From contig ONZQ02000010.1 of assembly GCA_900312665.1 (NCBI GenBank), positions 992,001-1,056,000 on the forward strand: a DNA stretch of 64,000 bases, written 5' to 3'. Both the position numbers and the translations under genes were made by a program. Shown here one piece after another: positions 1 through 12,034 of the stretch. The notes under the pieces were generated by a model that did not search any database, was not told where the DNA came from, and was given only the letters and a program-made list of their open reading frames with translations. Positions within the stretch are counted from its first letter, which is position 1. Each line of letters starts with the position of its first letter. The stretch is from Cephalotrichum gorgonifer (Eukaryota; Ascomycota; Sordariomycetes; Microascales; Microascaceae).

Positions 1-1843
1 CCACTACTACATGGTACCCAGCGGGTCCCCCATGCTCCCATGTTCCCATGGGCCCCTGGCAAGGGGGGAACGACCCCCAGGCGACGCCTGCCAAGACTTG
101 AGTTTTCAGTGTTGGTCTCGGCAGTGGGGAGTGTACTTTGTACTTGTACACAGTATCTGATTGATAATACTCGGCAGGGGAGGGGGCATGTGACACTGTA
201 TACTCGCTCGACCTGGGCCGCCCTTGCAGTAGATCGGATCTTGTCAAAATGGGGAAATTAGCTTACGAGTTGCGAGCACTTGTATTATTGGTTAGCAACA
301 TTGAGGTGGGTTGCGAGAGCCCGTCTCGCGAAGTTGACGGATGATGCCTAAGAGAACTTGGCAGCTTGATAATCTTAACGCCGATCGGAGCCGGCGCAGG
401 TGGTCCGCAAAGGGTGAGAAGCGGAAGGGGGGGTTAATATAATTCTTTTTGCTCTTAGTTGTACGAGTATTAACTACTCGTAGTCTGACAGTCAAGTCGC
501 CGCCCCCCAAAGGACATCAATAATACCATATTACCGGACGTACTAATATTACATGTATGCGCCATTATTACCAACGCGCTGCTCTGCCCCCGTTCGGAAA
601 TCGAGACAGGGATAGGGCTGAAAAGACTGGTGTCGTGTCTGGTCTGAGATTCGTCTTGGCCAAGTCGCGTGCTGCCTCTTAGTCCACAGAACTATAGTAT
701 CGAGCCCCTCCTCCCTCTATTACCTATTATTATAGCCCCTGCACCGCCCTTCCCCCCTGCGCTTCTGCATCTCAGCTCGGGAGAGGAAAGCCCGGCATCT
801 TACGAGTACGGGGTATTACGAGCAATTCCTTACGCGCTCACGTGGGACCTGGGCGCTCATCCCTCAGCCCTCACCGTGGCGCATATGCCCCCCTTGGGGA
901 GTTTATCACACGGCGTCGTATATCTCGTTAGCTGTACGTAGGACCGCGTCATTTCTTTGGCGTCCCGCATGCGTCGAATAGGCAGATTGTCCACTGCCTT
1001 TCCCCTCTTGGAGTGAGACGACGGGGGTGATGCTCGGTCCAAAGTTTGTTCCCTTGGCGGGTGCTGCAGCCGTGCTATTAAAGCTCGTGACCACAAATGG
1101 CCCTTTCTCGTAATTATTCCCAGTCGAGGCGTGGCTGCCACGGACGGGGAGAGAGATCGACGTTGTGGTGGATGGCGGCGGAGGGTCTCAATCGCACGCG
1201 CTGGGTGGTCGTGCGGGCTGGAACATCTGGCTTCGTTCTAGTTCCACAACCGGTAAACTCATCGCTACATGTACCGATGGGAACCTTGATCAGCCATACC
1301 ACAGATGCAAGTCATGGATGTGGCGGCAGGATGTGCGTGGATGTGGACGCAAAGGTCTGGCAACTGCAGATCTAGAGATCAACAAGATACGGGTGTGTTA
1401 CCATGAGAGAGTCTTTACCAATTGGTTCTCCATCTTGAGCTTCTTGGTGCGAACAAGTATGAAAAGATCAAAAAATATGTAAAAATAAAAGGGTGATGCA
1501 TACCACCACAACTGTAAGCTCGGCAGATATTATAGCTCCTCTCCAGAGAGCCGGAGCTTCGGATCTGACGTCACCCGGGATTTTGTGGGTCGCACCCGTG
1601 GATTGAAGGATCGATGGTACCTGAGCCTCAATGCGGTAAGCACTGATGGAGCGGTTGAAGGGCCAATAAATATCAAATCCTTTCGCATCACCTGCCCCAC
1701 CCCTCCGTCGGTCTCAACCGGAACGTGGCACCTTCCCGACCAGGCCCCCCGCCCAGGAGCCGCCGCCGCCGATCACAGTACTAATTCCCTTGCCCCGGAT
1801 GAGCCGGAACTCAATCCCGGCCCCGGCCCCGGCCCCGGAAGCC
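1..1843. other. Intergenic, no gene recognised
   Basis: Only short, compositionally biased open frames overlapping on both strands are present, and I recognise no protein. The stretch holds a short hairpin-type inverted repeat at 462-482 and pyrimidine-rich blocks just before the LCCL gene, which probably include its promoter and leader. Confidence 0.6.
462..482. repeat. 8-bp inverted repeat, TACGAGTA / TACTCGTA
   Basis: TACGAGTA (462-469) and its exact reverse complement TACTCGTA (475-482) flank a 5-nt spacer. The arms are the same motif that recurs through the other intergenic regions of this window. Function unknown. Confidence 0.8.
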
Positions 1844-3652
1844 ATGGCCGACGCCGGCGGCCGCCTCGAGCGCCAGTCGTCCGACACCACGCGCTCCTCC
1901 ACCTCCGAGGACGCCCGCCTCCTGCCGACGGAGCAGTTCGAGATCGAGGAGCCCCCCTCTCCCGGGCCCTCCACGAACTCACCCCATCCCCCCGGTCCTC
2001 CCCCCAAGCGCCACACCATAACCCCCATCCTCCCTTCCATCCAGCACCTCCCCATTGACCTCATCCAGCGCCTCTTCCCCACCCGCACCTCCAAGCGCGC
2101 CGCCGCCGCCTCCCTCCTCCTCCTCTGGCTAGCCGCCTTCTTCACCCCGCTCATCCTCTCCACCCGCCCCGTCCGCGACTCGGCGGGCGAGTACGCCATC
2201 AACCTCTCCTGCGTCGACACCCTCTTCCCGCGCAACTCGTGCGGCATCGACGGCACCTCCTGCGCCCCCTTCGCCAACCTCTCCGTCCCCTTCCGCTGCC
2301 CCGCCAACTGCGCCCCCGTCAGCGTCCTCGAGCCCCGGCCCGTCGGGCCCCAGGACGTCGTCTACCGGCCCCTGGTCGTCGGGGGGCAGCCCCACTACCG
2401 CGGCGACTCCTTTGTCTGCGGCGCCGCCATCCACGCCGGCATCGTCTCCGACGCCCACGGCGGCTGCGGCCGCCTCACGCGCGTCGGCGAGCGCGACTCG
2501 TTCCCCGCCTCGGACCGCAACGGCATCTCCTCCATCGCGTTCCCCTCGTACTTCCCCCTCGCCTACACCGTGACCGAGGACCCGTCCATCCCGTGCCCCC
2601 GCTCCGACGTCTGGCGCCTCCTCGCCCTCCTCGCCACCCCTACCCTTACCGTCCTCGCGACGCTCTTCTCCACCTCGGCCCCCTTCACCTTCGCGTCCGT
2701 CTTCGCCACCATCTTCGCCCACACGGCCTTCGTCTCCGACCCCCCCGGCACCTCGCGCCACAGCCTCTCCGTCCTCCCGGACCTCGTCTCCCTCTTCGCC
2801 CGCCGCCTCCTGCCCGCCTCCTTCTGCGCCGCCGTCATCTACCGCCTCTCCGCGCGCCGCACCCTCGAGGGCCTCACGGCCCAGCTCGAGAAGGTCGCCC
2901 TCTGGCTCGCCGGCTTCTGGTTCGGCGCCACCTCGAACTACACCCTCGACCACATCCCCATCCAGCGCCTGACCCCGCACGACCTGGAGCAGCAGCCGGG
3001 CGCAAAGGCCGCGCTGGCCGCCATCGTCGCCGTGCTGGCCCTCGCGGCGGGGGGCCAGGCCTGGCACCTCCGCGCCGAGGGCCGGCTCCCGCTCTTCGCG
3101 AGGGGCTACGGCGCCCTCGGCGCCCTACTCCTCGTCTTCGTGCTCCTGCCGGGCGTCTCGCTCCGCCTGCACCACTACGTGCTCGCCCTCCTCCTGCTTC
3201 CCGCCACGGGGATGCAGACCCGCCCGTCGCTTCTTTATCAGGGCTTCCTCCTCGGCCTGTTCGTCAACGGCGTGGCGCGGTGGGGCTTCGACTCCGTGCT
3301 ACAGACGACCGGCGAGCTGCGCAACGACGGGGCCTTCGGGTCGCCCGTCCCAGAGGTGCTTTCTGTCGTCGTCGTCCCCGGCAACGGCTCGGATAATAGT
3401 ATCGCCTTCTCGCTCGGGGGCGAGACGCGCGGCGCCGATGGTATTAGCGCCGTGGTGAACGACGTCGAGCGCTACCGCGCCTTCTTCGCGGACGGGCCTG
3501 AGTGGGCTAACTTTACGTGGGAGGGGCGCGGCGGGGGGCAGATGGATGAGTATTTCAGGTTTGCGTTTATCAGCGACGGTATGGTACTGGACTTCTCGGG
3601 GACGGGCACATGGCTCGCGAATGGGACTTACATCGCACCCGAACCCAAGTAG
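1844..3652 (+). CDS. LCCL domain-containing multi-pass membrane protein
   Basis: Intron-less gene of about 602 residues. I chose the ATG at 1844 (context gccATGg); an in-frame ATG at 1790 would add 18 Pro/Ala-rich residues. Residues 1-85 are Ser/Pro-rich and probably cytosolic. A hydrophobic segment lies near 87-106. An LCCL-type module follows at roughly 145-245, with cysteines at 152, 156, 192 and 208 and a YRGDSFVCGAAIHAG-like core characteristic of the fold. Several hydrophobic segments then make a polytopic C-terminal half. Fungal LCCL proteins with this layout are common but functionally uncharacterised; the LCCL module is generally thought to bind lipid or polysaccharide. Codon use is extremely C-ending. 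A possible AATAAA polyadenylation signal lies at 3789-3794. Family assignment is firm; function is unknown. Confidence 0.88.
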   Translation: MADAGGRLERQSSDTTRSSTSEDARLLPTEQFEIEEPPSPGPSTNSPHPPGPPPKRHTITPILPSIQHLPIDLIQRLFPTRTSKRAAAASLLLLWLAAFFTPLILSTRPVRDSAGEYAINLSCVDTLFPRNSCGIDGTSCAPFANLSVPFRCPANCAPVSVLEPRPVGPQDVVYRPLVVGGQPHYRGDSFVCGAAIHAGIVSDAHGGCGRLTRVGERDSFPASDRNGISSIAFPSYFPLAYTVTEDPSIPCPRSDVWRLLALLATPTLTVLATLFSTSAPFTFASVFATIFAHTAFVSDPPGTSRHSLSVLPDLVSLFARRLLPASFCAAVIYRLSARRTLEGLTAQLEKVALWLAGFWFGATSNYTLDHIPIQRLTPHDLEQQPGAKAALAAIVAVLALAAGGQAWHLRAEGRLPLFARGYGALGALLLVFVLLPGVSLRLHHYVLALLLLPATGMQTRPSLLYQGFLLGLFVNGVARWGFDSVLQTTGELRNDGAFGSPVPEVLSVVVVPGNGSDNSIAFSLGGETRGADGISAVVNDVERYRAFFADGPEWANFTWEGRGGGQMDEYFRFAFISDGMVLDFSGTGTWLANGTYIAPEPK

Positions 3653-4311
3653 GACTGCATACTCTCTTTTGGGAAGAGAGTTTATGGGCAGGAGACTACA
3701 TAGTGTTCATCGTGTGTACTTGGATAGACTACATGTATATATTGGCGGTGCTGTATAGAAGATGTCCATGGACAATGTAATGTACTCCAATAAAAGTGTG
3801 TGCACAAGGGCGCTGGTCAACAGCCCGAATACCTCCTACCATACCGCATACCGGGTGAAAGGTCAGCCGACCAGCTCATGAACCGTTCGTCAATCTAGAG
3901 TATATTTGTTATATTTGTCCTATCGATTAAAAACCCTCCCTACCAAAGAAACGGAAAGAAAGAAACACCCAACGCGATGCAAAGCTTTCAAAACCCGAGG
4001 TATTCCCACCACGTCTTTCCATCCCCTCCTTCTAGGAGACGAATGCCCCGTTTTATGAAAGAGAAAGGGGGAAAAGGGGGGAGGGCGCGTATATCCCATC
4101 ACCCACATAAGCCTCCTCCTCCTCCTTTCGATCAAAAAGAGGGCCAGCCCGGACAAGAAAGAAAGGCAAGCCCTTCAGAAACCCAAAAGAGAGAAGAAAC
4201 GCGTATGTACTGGCTCCAGCCCCAGCCCCAATACCTCCTCCCCTGTCCCCCCGTTCCCCCCAACCGCCGTCCCCTCTTCCCTCTCCCCCTGCCCCAAGAA
4301 CTCAATTCCTA
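3653..4311. other. Convergent 3' intergenic region
   Basis: The LCCL gene (+) and alpha-actinin gene (-) end towards each other across about 660 bp. The stretch holds an AATAAA at 3789-3794 and purine/pyrimidine-rich tracts, and I see no gene in it. Confidence 0.6.
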
Positions 4312-7306
4312 TTAGTGCCCATTCACCTTGCTCCCCTTCTCCCCCTCAATCAGATTCTCCATAAACGACACGTAGTCATACTGCGGCAGGCCGCGGTCGC
4401 TCGCCATGTCGGGCCCCTTGTGCGGGGGTATGAACTCGGCCAGCTTCTCAATCACCTCGTCCGGCACGAGGCTGTGCCTCAGGTCCATCTCCGTCACGTA
4501 CGGCTTCCCGTCCGCCACCTCCTTGAACGACTGGAACACCTGCTCGGCCGTGTTCTGGTCCTCCGTCACCTCCACCATGAACCGGATGAACTGCTCGAAC
4601 GTCACCGAGTCCCTCCCCCTCGACGTCGCGACGAAGTACTCGTGCATCTCGTCCTCGGAGAAGACCAGGCCCAGCGACGCCAGCGCGGCGCTGAACTCGA
4701 GCTCCGAGAGCGAGTTGGCCTCGTGCCGGTCGAAGTGGCGGAACACGCTCTCGAACTCCTCGAGCTGGATGGGCGTCAGGTTCGTCATGTTCCGCGCCAC
4801 CATCTGGTTCTCGAGGAACGAGAGCTTCTTCTGCACCGACGACTGCACCAGCGTGAGCTCGTAGCAGAGCTCGTCGTACGTGTACGTCGTGAAGTCGTTC
4901 TCCTCGATGTTGGCCTCGACGCACTTGGCGTCCACGGCCTCGATGGCCGAGAGGTACTTGTCCAGCGGCGGGAGGTTGTCGTTGAGCTTGCGCACGTGGT
5001 GGAGCTGGTCCTCGACGTCGCCCTCCAGGCCGGAGATGGCGAGCTGCATGGTGTTGAGGGCCATGGCGAAGTCGTTGGCCTTGTCGGCGAAGGACTTTCT
5101 CAGGGCATTCTTGATGCTGTGGGGGGTGTTAGTACAGAAAGAGGAGAAGAGAGAGACAGAGAAAGAAGGAAATAGGAAAATAAAAGGGGAGGGCAGGGGG
5201 AGCAGGAAGAAAATGCTCGGGCAGGGAATACGCACTCTCGAATGGTCTCGTTAATCAGCTGCGCCCTCGTCATCTCCATCTTCGACAGATCCACCCACTC
5301 CTGCTCCAGCACCTCCAGCCTCAGCTCCGGCGGCGGCTCGTACGGCTTCAGCCTGTAGGTGCCCAGCTTGGTCTTGATGTTCCCCAGCAGCGTGGCGAGC
5401 TCCGTCTTCTCGGCGACCCACTCCCTCTTCTTCCCCCTCTTGTACCCCACGAACTCGTTCGCCTGGCGCTTCGCGTCGGCGTAGGTGCCCTCGAAGCTGG
5501 CCTCCCTCCACACCTCCCTCTGCTCGCGGATCTGGGCCAGCAGGGCGGCCATCCTCCTCTCGTAGGCGCTCTGCATGCCCCAGGCGCCCTGGACGCTGAG
5601 GACGAACTTCTCCACCCGCCTCCCGGCGTTCTCGACCTTCTCCATCTGCGAGAAGGCGTGGAACCAGTAGGCGATGTACGTCATCAGACTCTTCTCGTCC
5701 GGCTTGGCGACGTCGCACACGTCCTCGGTGTCGAGCAGCTTCGGGATGCCGATCTCCTGGTGGGCGAGGTCGAAGGCGAGCTGCATGTTGCCGCGGTGGT
5801 CGGACTTGTCGAGGGCGTCGTAGTCGATCAGGTCCGGGCGGTGGATGTCGAGGAGGGCGCAGAAGGCGAGGCCGTCGCTCCAGCTGGAGCTGAAGTCGCG
5901 CACCTCGACCTCGTCGTAGCAGGCCGTCTTGCGCTGGCACCAGAGCAGGAGGCCCTCCTTGGCCGTCATGCCTTCCTCGTTGATGTCGCTGATGGTGAAG
6001 CGCGAGATGAGGATCCAAATGAGGCCGAGGATGATCTTGCGGTTGCCGTCGACGACGTCCTCGGCGCCGATGTTGGTCATTTGGATGCGTCGGGACTTGA
6101 CGAAGTTGAGGGCCAGGTTCGCGTTCTCGAACCGCTGCACGCGGAGCTTGGGTTTCGAGGCGTACCGGCCGAGGGACTCGCCTGATAGGCACTCGAGTAG
6201 GTGTATGAGCATGACCTGTACGATGTTAGGAGTCTGCATAATCGCCGGATGGGGGGGAGGGGGGTTGGAGGTTGGGGTTGGGTCGGGTTTGGGGTTGAGT
6301 TTGGGATCGTGAGACATACACCATCACTAAGATCCGCTACCAAATCCTTCACCTCTAGACTCCTTTCTTCCAACTTGGTGTTAACCCTAAAGCAAGTACA
6401 AGAGCCACCGTTAGCCACAAAGTAAACCCTCAGGGAAGAAGAACCGGCAAACCGGATATGGGGGGTCTCAACATCTCATCAACGGCTAGACAGGGACAGG
6501 GACACGCACCATTTCGTAAAAGTCTTCTGCTGGACGGTAATCCATCTCTGCTGCTCCGCAAAGGCCATCTTTACCAGCCCCTGCTCATGGGCGGGCTCAA
6601 CGGCAGCGAGGGCGTCAGCCTGACCGGTAGCCGAGCTTAGGAACCGTCGTCGCTTCGAAGTCGGTGTCGAGCCCTCCTTTTCCTTTCCCGCTTCGTCGGC
6701 GTTGGTGGCGGCGGCGGCACGCTGTAAGGAAGAGCGGTGGGCCCTGGCGGCGTTGAGCTCGTGCTTCGCCCTCCTGTCCCTGGGGGGAGTATTCGGGGCA
6801 GCAGCGGCGGGGCGGGAGGACGCAAAGGTCGGGGCGGACGGTAGCTCGGGGGAGCACCTCTGCGATACGTCGTCACAGGTGGGGGTGGTTGCCCGGGTGG
6901 AGGTGTCGGAGGGGGAGACGGAGGCGGAGACGGAGATTTCGGAGGGGGCAGAGCTGATTATGGAGGCCGTACGCAGGGCTCTGAAGCTCGAGTGGGAGTC
7001 GTGGGTGTTGGTATTATGTGTGGGTGTGGAGTTGGGCGAGGAGGAAAGTTGGTGGTGGGAGAGGTTGTGGTATTCGTAGCTTGGTTGGTGGTAGTAGCCG
7101 TCGTTGTGGTGGTGGTTCTCGGTAGGTAAACAGAAATCGGGGAATTTCTCCTTCTCGGCATGGTTGGCGGGGTAGTGAGTGAATGAGAGTGGCGGCTCGC
7201 TTTCGTGCACTGACGCTGGCACTAGCGTGTGGGTGGCCGGATCCAGGGGTCCTTCAGGTTCCCGGGGTGCCATTGGCTGCTGAGCTGGGTTGGAAAACGC
7301 ATCCAT
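4312..7306 (-). CDS. Alpha-actinin (actin-crosslinking protein)
   Basis: Four exons: 7306-6510, 6386-6320, 6215-5236 and 5116-4312 (882 aa). Introns have donors GTGCGT, GTATGT and GTGCGT and CAG/TAG acceptors, and all phases close. The order is a disordered His/Ser/Thr/Pro-rich N-terminus (1-250), CH1 (about 258-362), CH2 (about 371-478), a helical spectrin-like rod to about 715, and a C-terminal EF-hand pair (about 735-870). This is the domain order of fungal alpha-actinin (S. pombe Ain1), which crosslinks F-actin at the septation ring and tips. The first EF loop (D744 to E755) has His and Ala at positions 3 and 5, so Ca2+ binding is doubtful. An ATG at 6568 would give a conventional 636-aa protein; I prefer 7306 because the frame is open and the start context is good. 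Family certain, start uncertain. Confidence 0.9.
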
Positions 7307-10300
7307 TTTAGCGGGCTCAGCTCCTCCAAGACCCTGACTGTCGTAGTGGAGGTAAATAACAGTGGGGTCTCTCTCAATGCACAAACTACAAGTATGTAGT
7401 CCTTTGTTCCGAGTGTCCGATGACTATAAGCACTCGTACGGGTATAAAGACTGGTATTCCGCACCTGTGCGTAGGCACTAGAACGTGACGTGATAGCGGG
7501 CTCGGTGAGCTGACCGGCGAGTGTTGCAGCGGGCGGTAGTGGCAGTGGCAGGTGTGGGTCGGCAATCGCCCGTGGTTGCAGCTGGTATCGATAATAGAAA
7601 GCGACGGTGGGGTTAAAAAGAAGCAAGCCAAAGAAAGGAGCGTCGTATCTTCAAGTTCCAATCGGGGATTTCGCATAGAAAAAAGTAATTTTGACGCGAG
7701 TCCTCTTCTCTTCATAACCTTTGACGATTAAGCCAGAGGTTGTAGCAAAGTAAAAGAAAGAAGAGCAGAAGGAAAGAGAACTCCGAAACGCCATAATGTA
7801 TGCGGACCCAAAGGGTTTATACCACGCCCAACTCTTCTTCCCTTCGCCTCAGTCGGTCTACGAGTACCATATCTCTCTTGTCGTCTCAGCTTCAATTGTA
7901 TGGTTCACCCCCTCACCCACCCCCTTTCTCCCTCTTAGAGCAGCCAGTCTAGAACGCATACTCGGCAAGAGCAAGCTGCAACAGCGGCACACCTTTCGAA
8001 GATGTGGACGAAGGAGTCCTGAAACAAATCCTCGGGAACGAACCCCACTCGTGCCATACTTGCTCAATGCCCTCCCCCATCTTCTTTTCTCCCTTCCCCC
8101 TCCCCCGCGATCGCCCACTCCTCATGCAGAAGCCATTTAACCTACCCTGACCCGTAGATCTGAAAAAAGAGGAGGTGTTCGCTCGATTGCCCGGGGCCGT
8201 TCGAAAGAGGCAGATGAGATGGATGGTACACGTCGATTAAAATGGAAGACAGACACATCACACGCCCTTAATGAAAGGAGGACTGTCTGTCTCATGAGAA
8301 AACCAGTCCCAGGAACAGACGGGGACTTCGCCACGGTGCAGCGAGGGGAGGCCCAGACCGCTGCAACGTTGGGGAGCCCATCCTATATCATGCAAGGCAC
8401 GATTCGGCTAGAGATTGGCTGGCGATGGCTCCTGAGTAGAGGCCCTGGGGAGGATTGGGGCAAAATATTAATAGCATCTTTGGGCTCGGGGATGGGTCTC
8501 AATGCGAATAAGTGAAACCCAAAGACCAACTTTGGGCAATGCTCTCTCCCTCCTCCCACGACGAGTAGGGTAGCGTGTCATCCTTTGACTCGGTTCCTAA
8601 GCGAGGGGTATTACTAGTATTACGTTGCGAATTTGAAAGGAATAGCTGAGGAAGTCTTTATTCATCTGGCTTTCTTTGTTGGGTACATGTGCCTTTTGGT
8701 GGCGCCAGAAAGCCTGGACACTCGAACCACGGTTCCGGCAAAAACCGCCAGAATGGGGATCTTCGCGGACCTCCCACACGAGCACAAGGGGAGAGAGATC
8801 GATCCATGGGACGCACAATAGTCCGACCTCCTCATGATCTGCCCCCCTTTCAGTACTTCAGATGAATTTAGCCATCCCCGCGAGTTGCACATCGCTGTTT
8901 CGGGGGAGAACATGGTGGGCGGGAAGCTATCCCGGCGATGACTAGAAGGGGGTAAGCAGTCGACGGAGAGCGGCGGAGTGCAGCCACAAACACCTATTCG
9001 CCCAAGTTCGTCTCAGCACACTCCTGAACCTCCCGACGCGGAAATTGATCATCCCTGAGAAAACGACTTATGACGGGCTGGAGTAGTTATACCTGTGTGT
9101 CTACGTGTGCGCTCGGAGGCGGCGCCTGAGGATCTTGTCCGCGTTTGCCAGCCATGGTGAAGGCATTATTGAGTCTGGAGGTATTAGACTGGACTCATAT
9201 TCAGGGCAGCACAATGACCGAGCGGGTCATGTCACCAAGGAATTTGCGTGACAGGTGAAATTGTGATTGGCAAGCAGCGCACCGTTTGGTGTTCTTGCTG
9301 GCTTATCACCCGCGTAAACGCGACCCTTCCATCGGAGAACCACCTTTTCCTCGAACCTCTCTGCCAATACTCGGTCAAATATGGATCCCATGCCATATCC
9401 TGTCGCCCTACTACAAGCAGACTAATACTCGCTGTCTTGGCGCTGCAATCTGGGCTGATCAAAATGTTATTATTGATAATGTCTTATGTATGCACTTACA
9501 CCCTCCCGGTCTTGTCTGGTCCCATCACTAGGTACATGTATTATATGTTATCCCGGGAGCCTGCATACGGGAGGAAAGTCCGCATTGCTCTTCGAACGGT
9601 TCCAGGAGGCCGGGAGCCCGGGGTCGGCTAGCGCGAGGGTCTCCGCCCAAGCCGAAGGATCGATCCTCTTCTCTGCCAGCTCCTTGGGCCAGCGTGCCTG
9701 GCGCATTTGCTCCTTACTAACCTCTTAACAGTATTAGATATCCATCCCAGCAGGATCGTGAATGTTAGTCCGGCTACGAGAGATCTGCGGGCGCCGATTT
9801 TCCGCTCGCTCAAAGGTATCAGCCCACCGAATTTCGATATGAAGATACACTCGCATTAGAAAATCAGACAAAAGCAAGTCTAAGGCGTCGAATTAAAGTA
9901 ACCCATATTAAAGTAGTACCCGAAACCTCCCCGTTCCGCGTAAGGTATGTCTTCGGCACTGGGGTAAGTAGAACGAGACACGAGTCAGTCATGTTTGCGA
10001 AGAGACAAGACAAGGCGAGCCGCCGTGTCATGGTTTGGAGTGTGCCCGCAGCTTGATTGGGAGCAGATGTACAATCTGCAAATATCGTAATGGCTCGCGG
10101 GAAACCTTCATTGTCCCTGCATACCGCTGCTGGCTGTGATGTACCCGATTACATTGACGACGGGTATCCTGTAAGTGGTCCTCGAAACCCCCACGAACTC
10201 ACTGATCGACCTCGTCCTTGCTTTTCCAAGCTTGAGGTTTCCCCCTCTTCCCTCTATCATTCCCCCTTCCTTCCTCAAAGAACACGACTCCAGAAGAAAG

Positions 10301-10323
10301 CTGCCTCATCCTCCCGAGCAGCT
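7307..10323. other. Intergenic between divergent genes, no gene recognised
   Basis: This 3-kb stretch separates the 5' ends of the alpha-actinin (-) and MFS (+) genes, so it must hold both promoters. The open frames in it are short, lack recognisable motifs and cannot be joined by plausible splice sites into a known family. The C/T-rich segment at about 10200-10320 is probably the MFS 5' leader. Confidence 0.55.
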
Positions 10324-11981
10324 ATGGCTACCGAAAAACGAGAGACCGGTCCGGTCGACAATGACATCAAGCTGAGCGATGGTCCTGAGCACCAGGTCGA
10401 GATCTACATCGACCCTGAAATGGAGAAGAGAATCGTGCGCAAGTTCGATTGGCTCGTTCTCCCTCAGTTCGCCTTGATCCTTATTATAGCGTAATACATG
10501 ATGACCCGATCATGATGAGTCGCCTCCGAGGGAACGAAAACCTTTCGAGCAGAAAATCACTGACGCGGCCTCTCCTCTGCTAGATTCCTTGACCGCACCA
10601 ACATCGGAAACGCTCGAATCTTCGGCTTCGAACAAGACATCAACCGCAAGGGGAACGAATTCGCCAACCTGTCGTCCTTCTTCTACGTCACTCACGTCAT
10701 CTTCGAGGTCCCCTGGGTCCTGGCCGTCAAGGCGTGGGGCGCCAATCTCATCATCAGCCTCGCCATCGTCCTGTGGAGCGCCGTCACCATCGGCACCGGC
10801 TTCATCCAGAACTACAGGCAGGGCGTCGCCTGCCGCCTGCTCCTCGGCTTCGCGGAGGCCGGCATCTTCCCTGCCCTGGCGTTCGTCATCTCCACCGTCT
10901 ACCCGCGGCACAGCCAGGGCAAGCGCGTGGCCGTCCTCTCCGGCGCGACGGCGCTCTCGGGCGCCTTTGGGGGCCTGATTGCGTACGGCATTCAGCAGAA
11001 GGGCACGCGCCGTGGCCTTGCCGCCTGGAGGTGGCTCTTCATCATCGAAGGCTCGTTCTCCTTAGTTATCGGCATCCTCTGCTGGGCCTCCCTTCCCAAG
11101 GCGTGCGATGAGGCGTGGTTCTTGAAGTCCGAGGAGCGCCAGCTGATGAAGGATCGCCGCGCCAGGGATGTTGCTTATGCTGGTGCTTTGGAGAAGTTCT
11201 CGTGGTCTCACTGCAACCTGGCCTTCACTGATGTCATGGTCTGGGTCGCGGCGCTCAGCCTGTTCTGTGCCGGCATTCCTCTCTTCGGATACGGCATTTT
11301 CCTACCCACCATTATCCGAGGATTCGGGTAAGTAGTTGAACCCCGTCCGCCTCCCCCAACCCCGAGAGGAGACACTATACTTGTATGTTCTACAAATGCG
11401 GCAGTATGCTATTAATCACACTTCTCTACGTACAGATTCAGTGACACCATCGTCAACGTCCTTACTATCCCCGTGTACCTCATGGGCTGCTTTATACTGG
11501 CTCTTGGCTCCTGGCTCTCGGACAAGCTGAGGAGGCGCGCGGCCGTCATGATATCCGTACCGCTGCTCGTCTGCACGGGCTACGCCATTGCCATTGGCAC
11601 GCCCTCTGTCGGAGGTGGCTACTTTGCCATGTTCCTGTGCTCCGGCGGTGAGTAACACCCTCACGGCAAATCATCAATCTTGTAGACACGCTACCTACTT
11701 TAATTTCATACACAAGCTCACGCAAATATGTAGTGTATACATTCAACCCGCTCCTCCTCACCTGGGTTGCAAATAATATCGCCCCCGATACCAAGAGAAG
11801 CGCCGCACTGCCTCTTCTCGTCTCCATCGCCAACGTCTCTGGCATTGCGGCCAGCCAGGTTTACCCGAATAGCACCGCGCCCCGTTTCATCATGGGAAAC
11901 GGCATCAGTCTCGGGATGGAGCTACTTGCTGGTTGTGGTGTTGTAACAACGAGAAGGCTAAACAGCGCGCCGAGGGCGTGA
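10324..11981 (+). CDS. MFS transporter, allantoate permease (ACS/Dal5) type; C-terminus frameshifted
   Basis: Exons 10324-10490, 10584-11327, 11436-11647 and 11734-11981 give 456 aa. The N-terminus has a cytosolic lead, then FLDRTNIGNAR after TM1, a typical signature of the anion:cation symporter family (Dal5, Tna1, Liz1), whose members import allantoate, nicotinate, pantothenate and similar organic anions. About eleven membrane segments are visible. After LAGCGVV in the last one the frame changes, and translation ends at a TGA at 11979-11981 after an out-of-family tail. The usual hydrophilic family tail is still present in another frame (11945-12034, ending TAA at 12032). It looks like a 3n+1-bp deletion has removed the end of TM12. 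Either the protein is recently truncated or this is a sequence error. Substrate cannot be read from sequence. Confidence 0.82.
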
Positions 11982-12034
11982 TGGACAACGGAAAGGTAGG
12001 CGACAAGTTTTTGGACTTCGAGTACATACTTTAA

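Noticed and set aside
2129..3067. Long minus-strand frame opposite the LCCL gene
   Set aside because: It is a Gly/Arg/Glu-rich shadow caused by strongly C-ending codons of the real gene.
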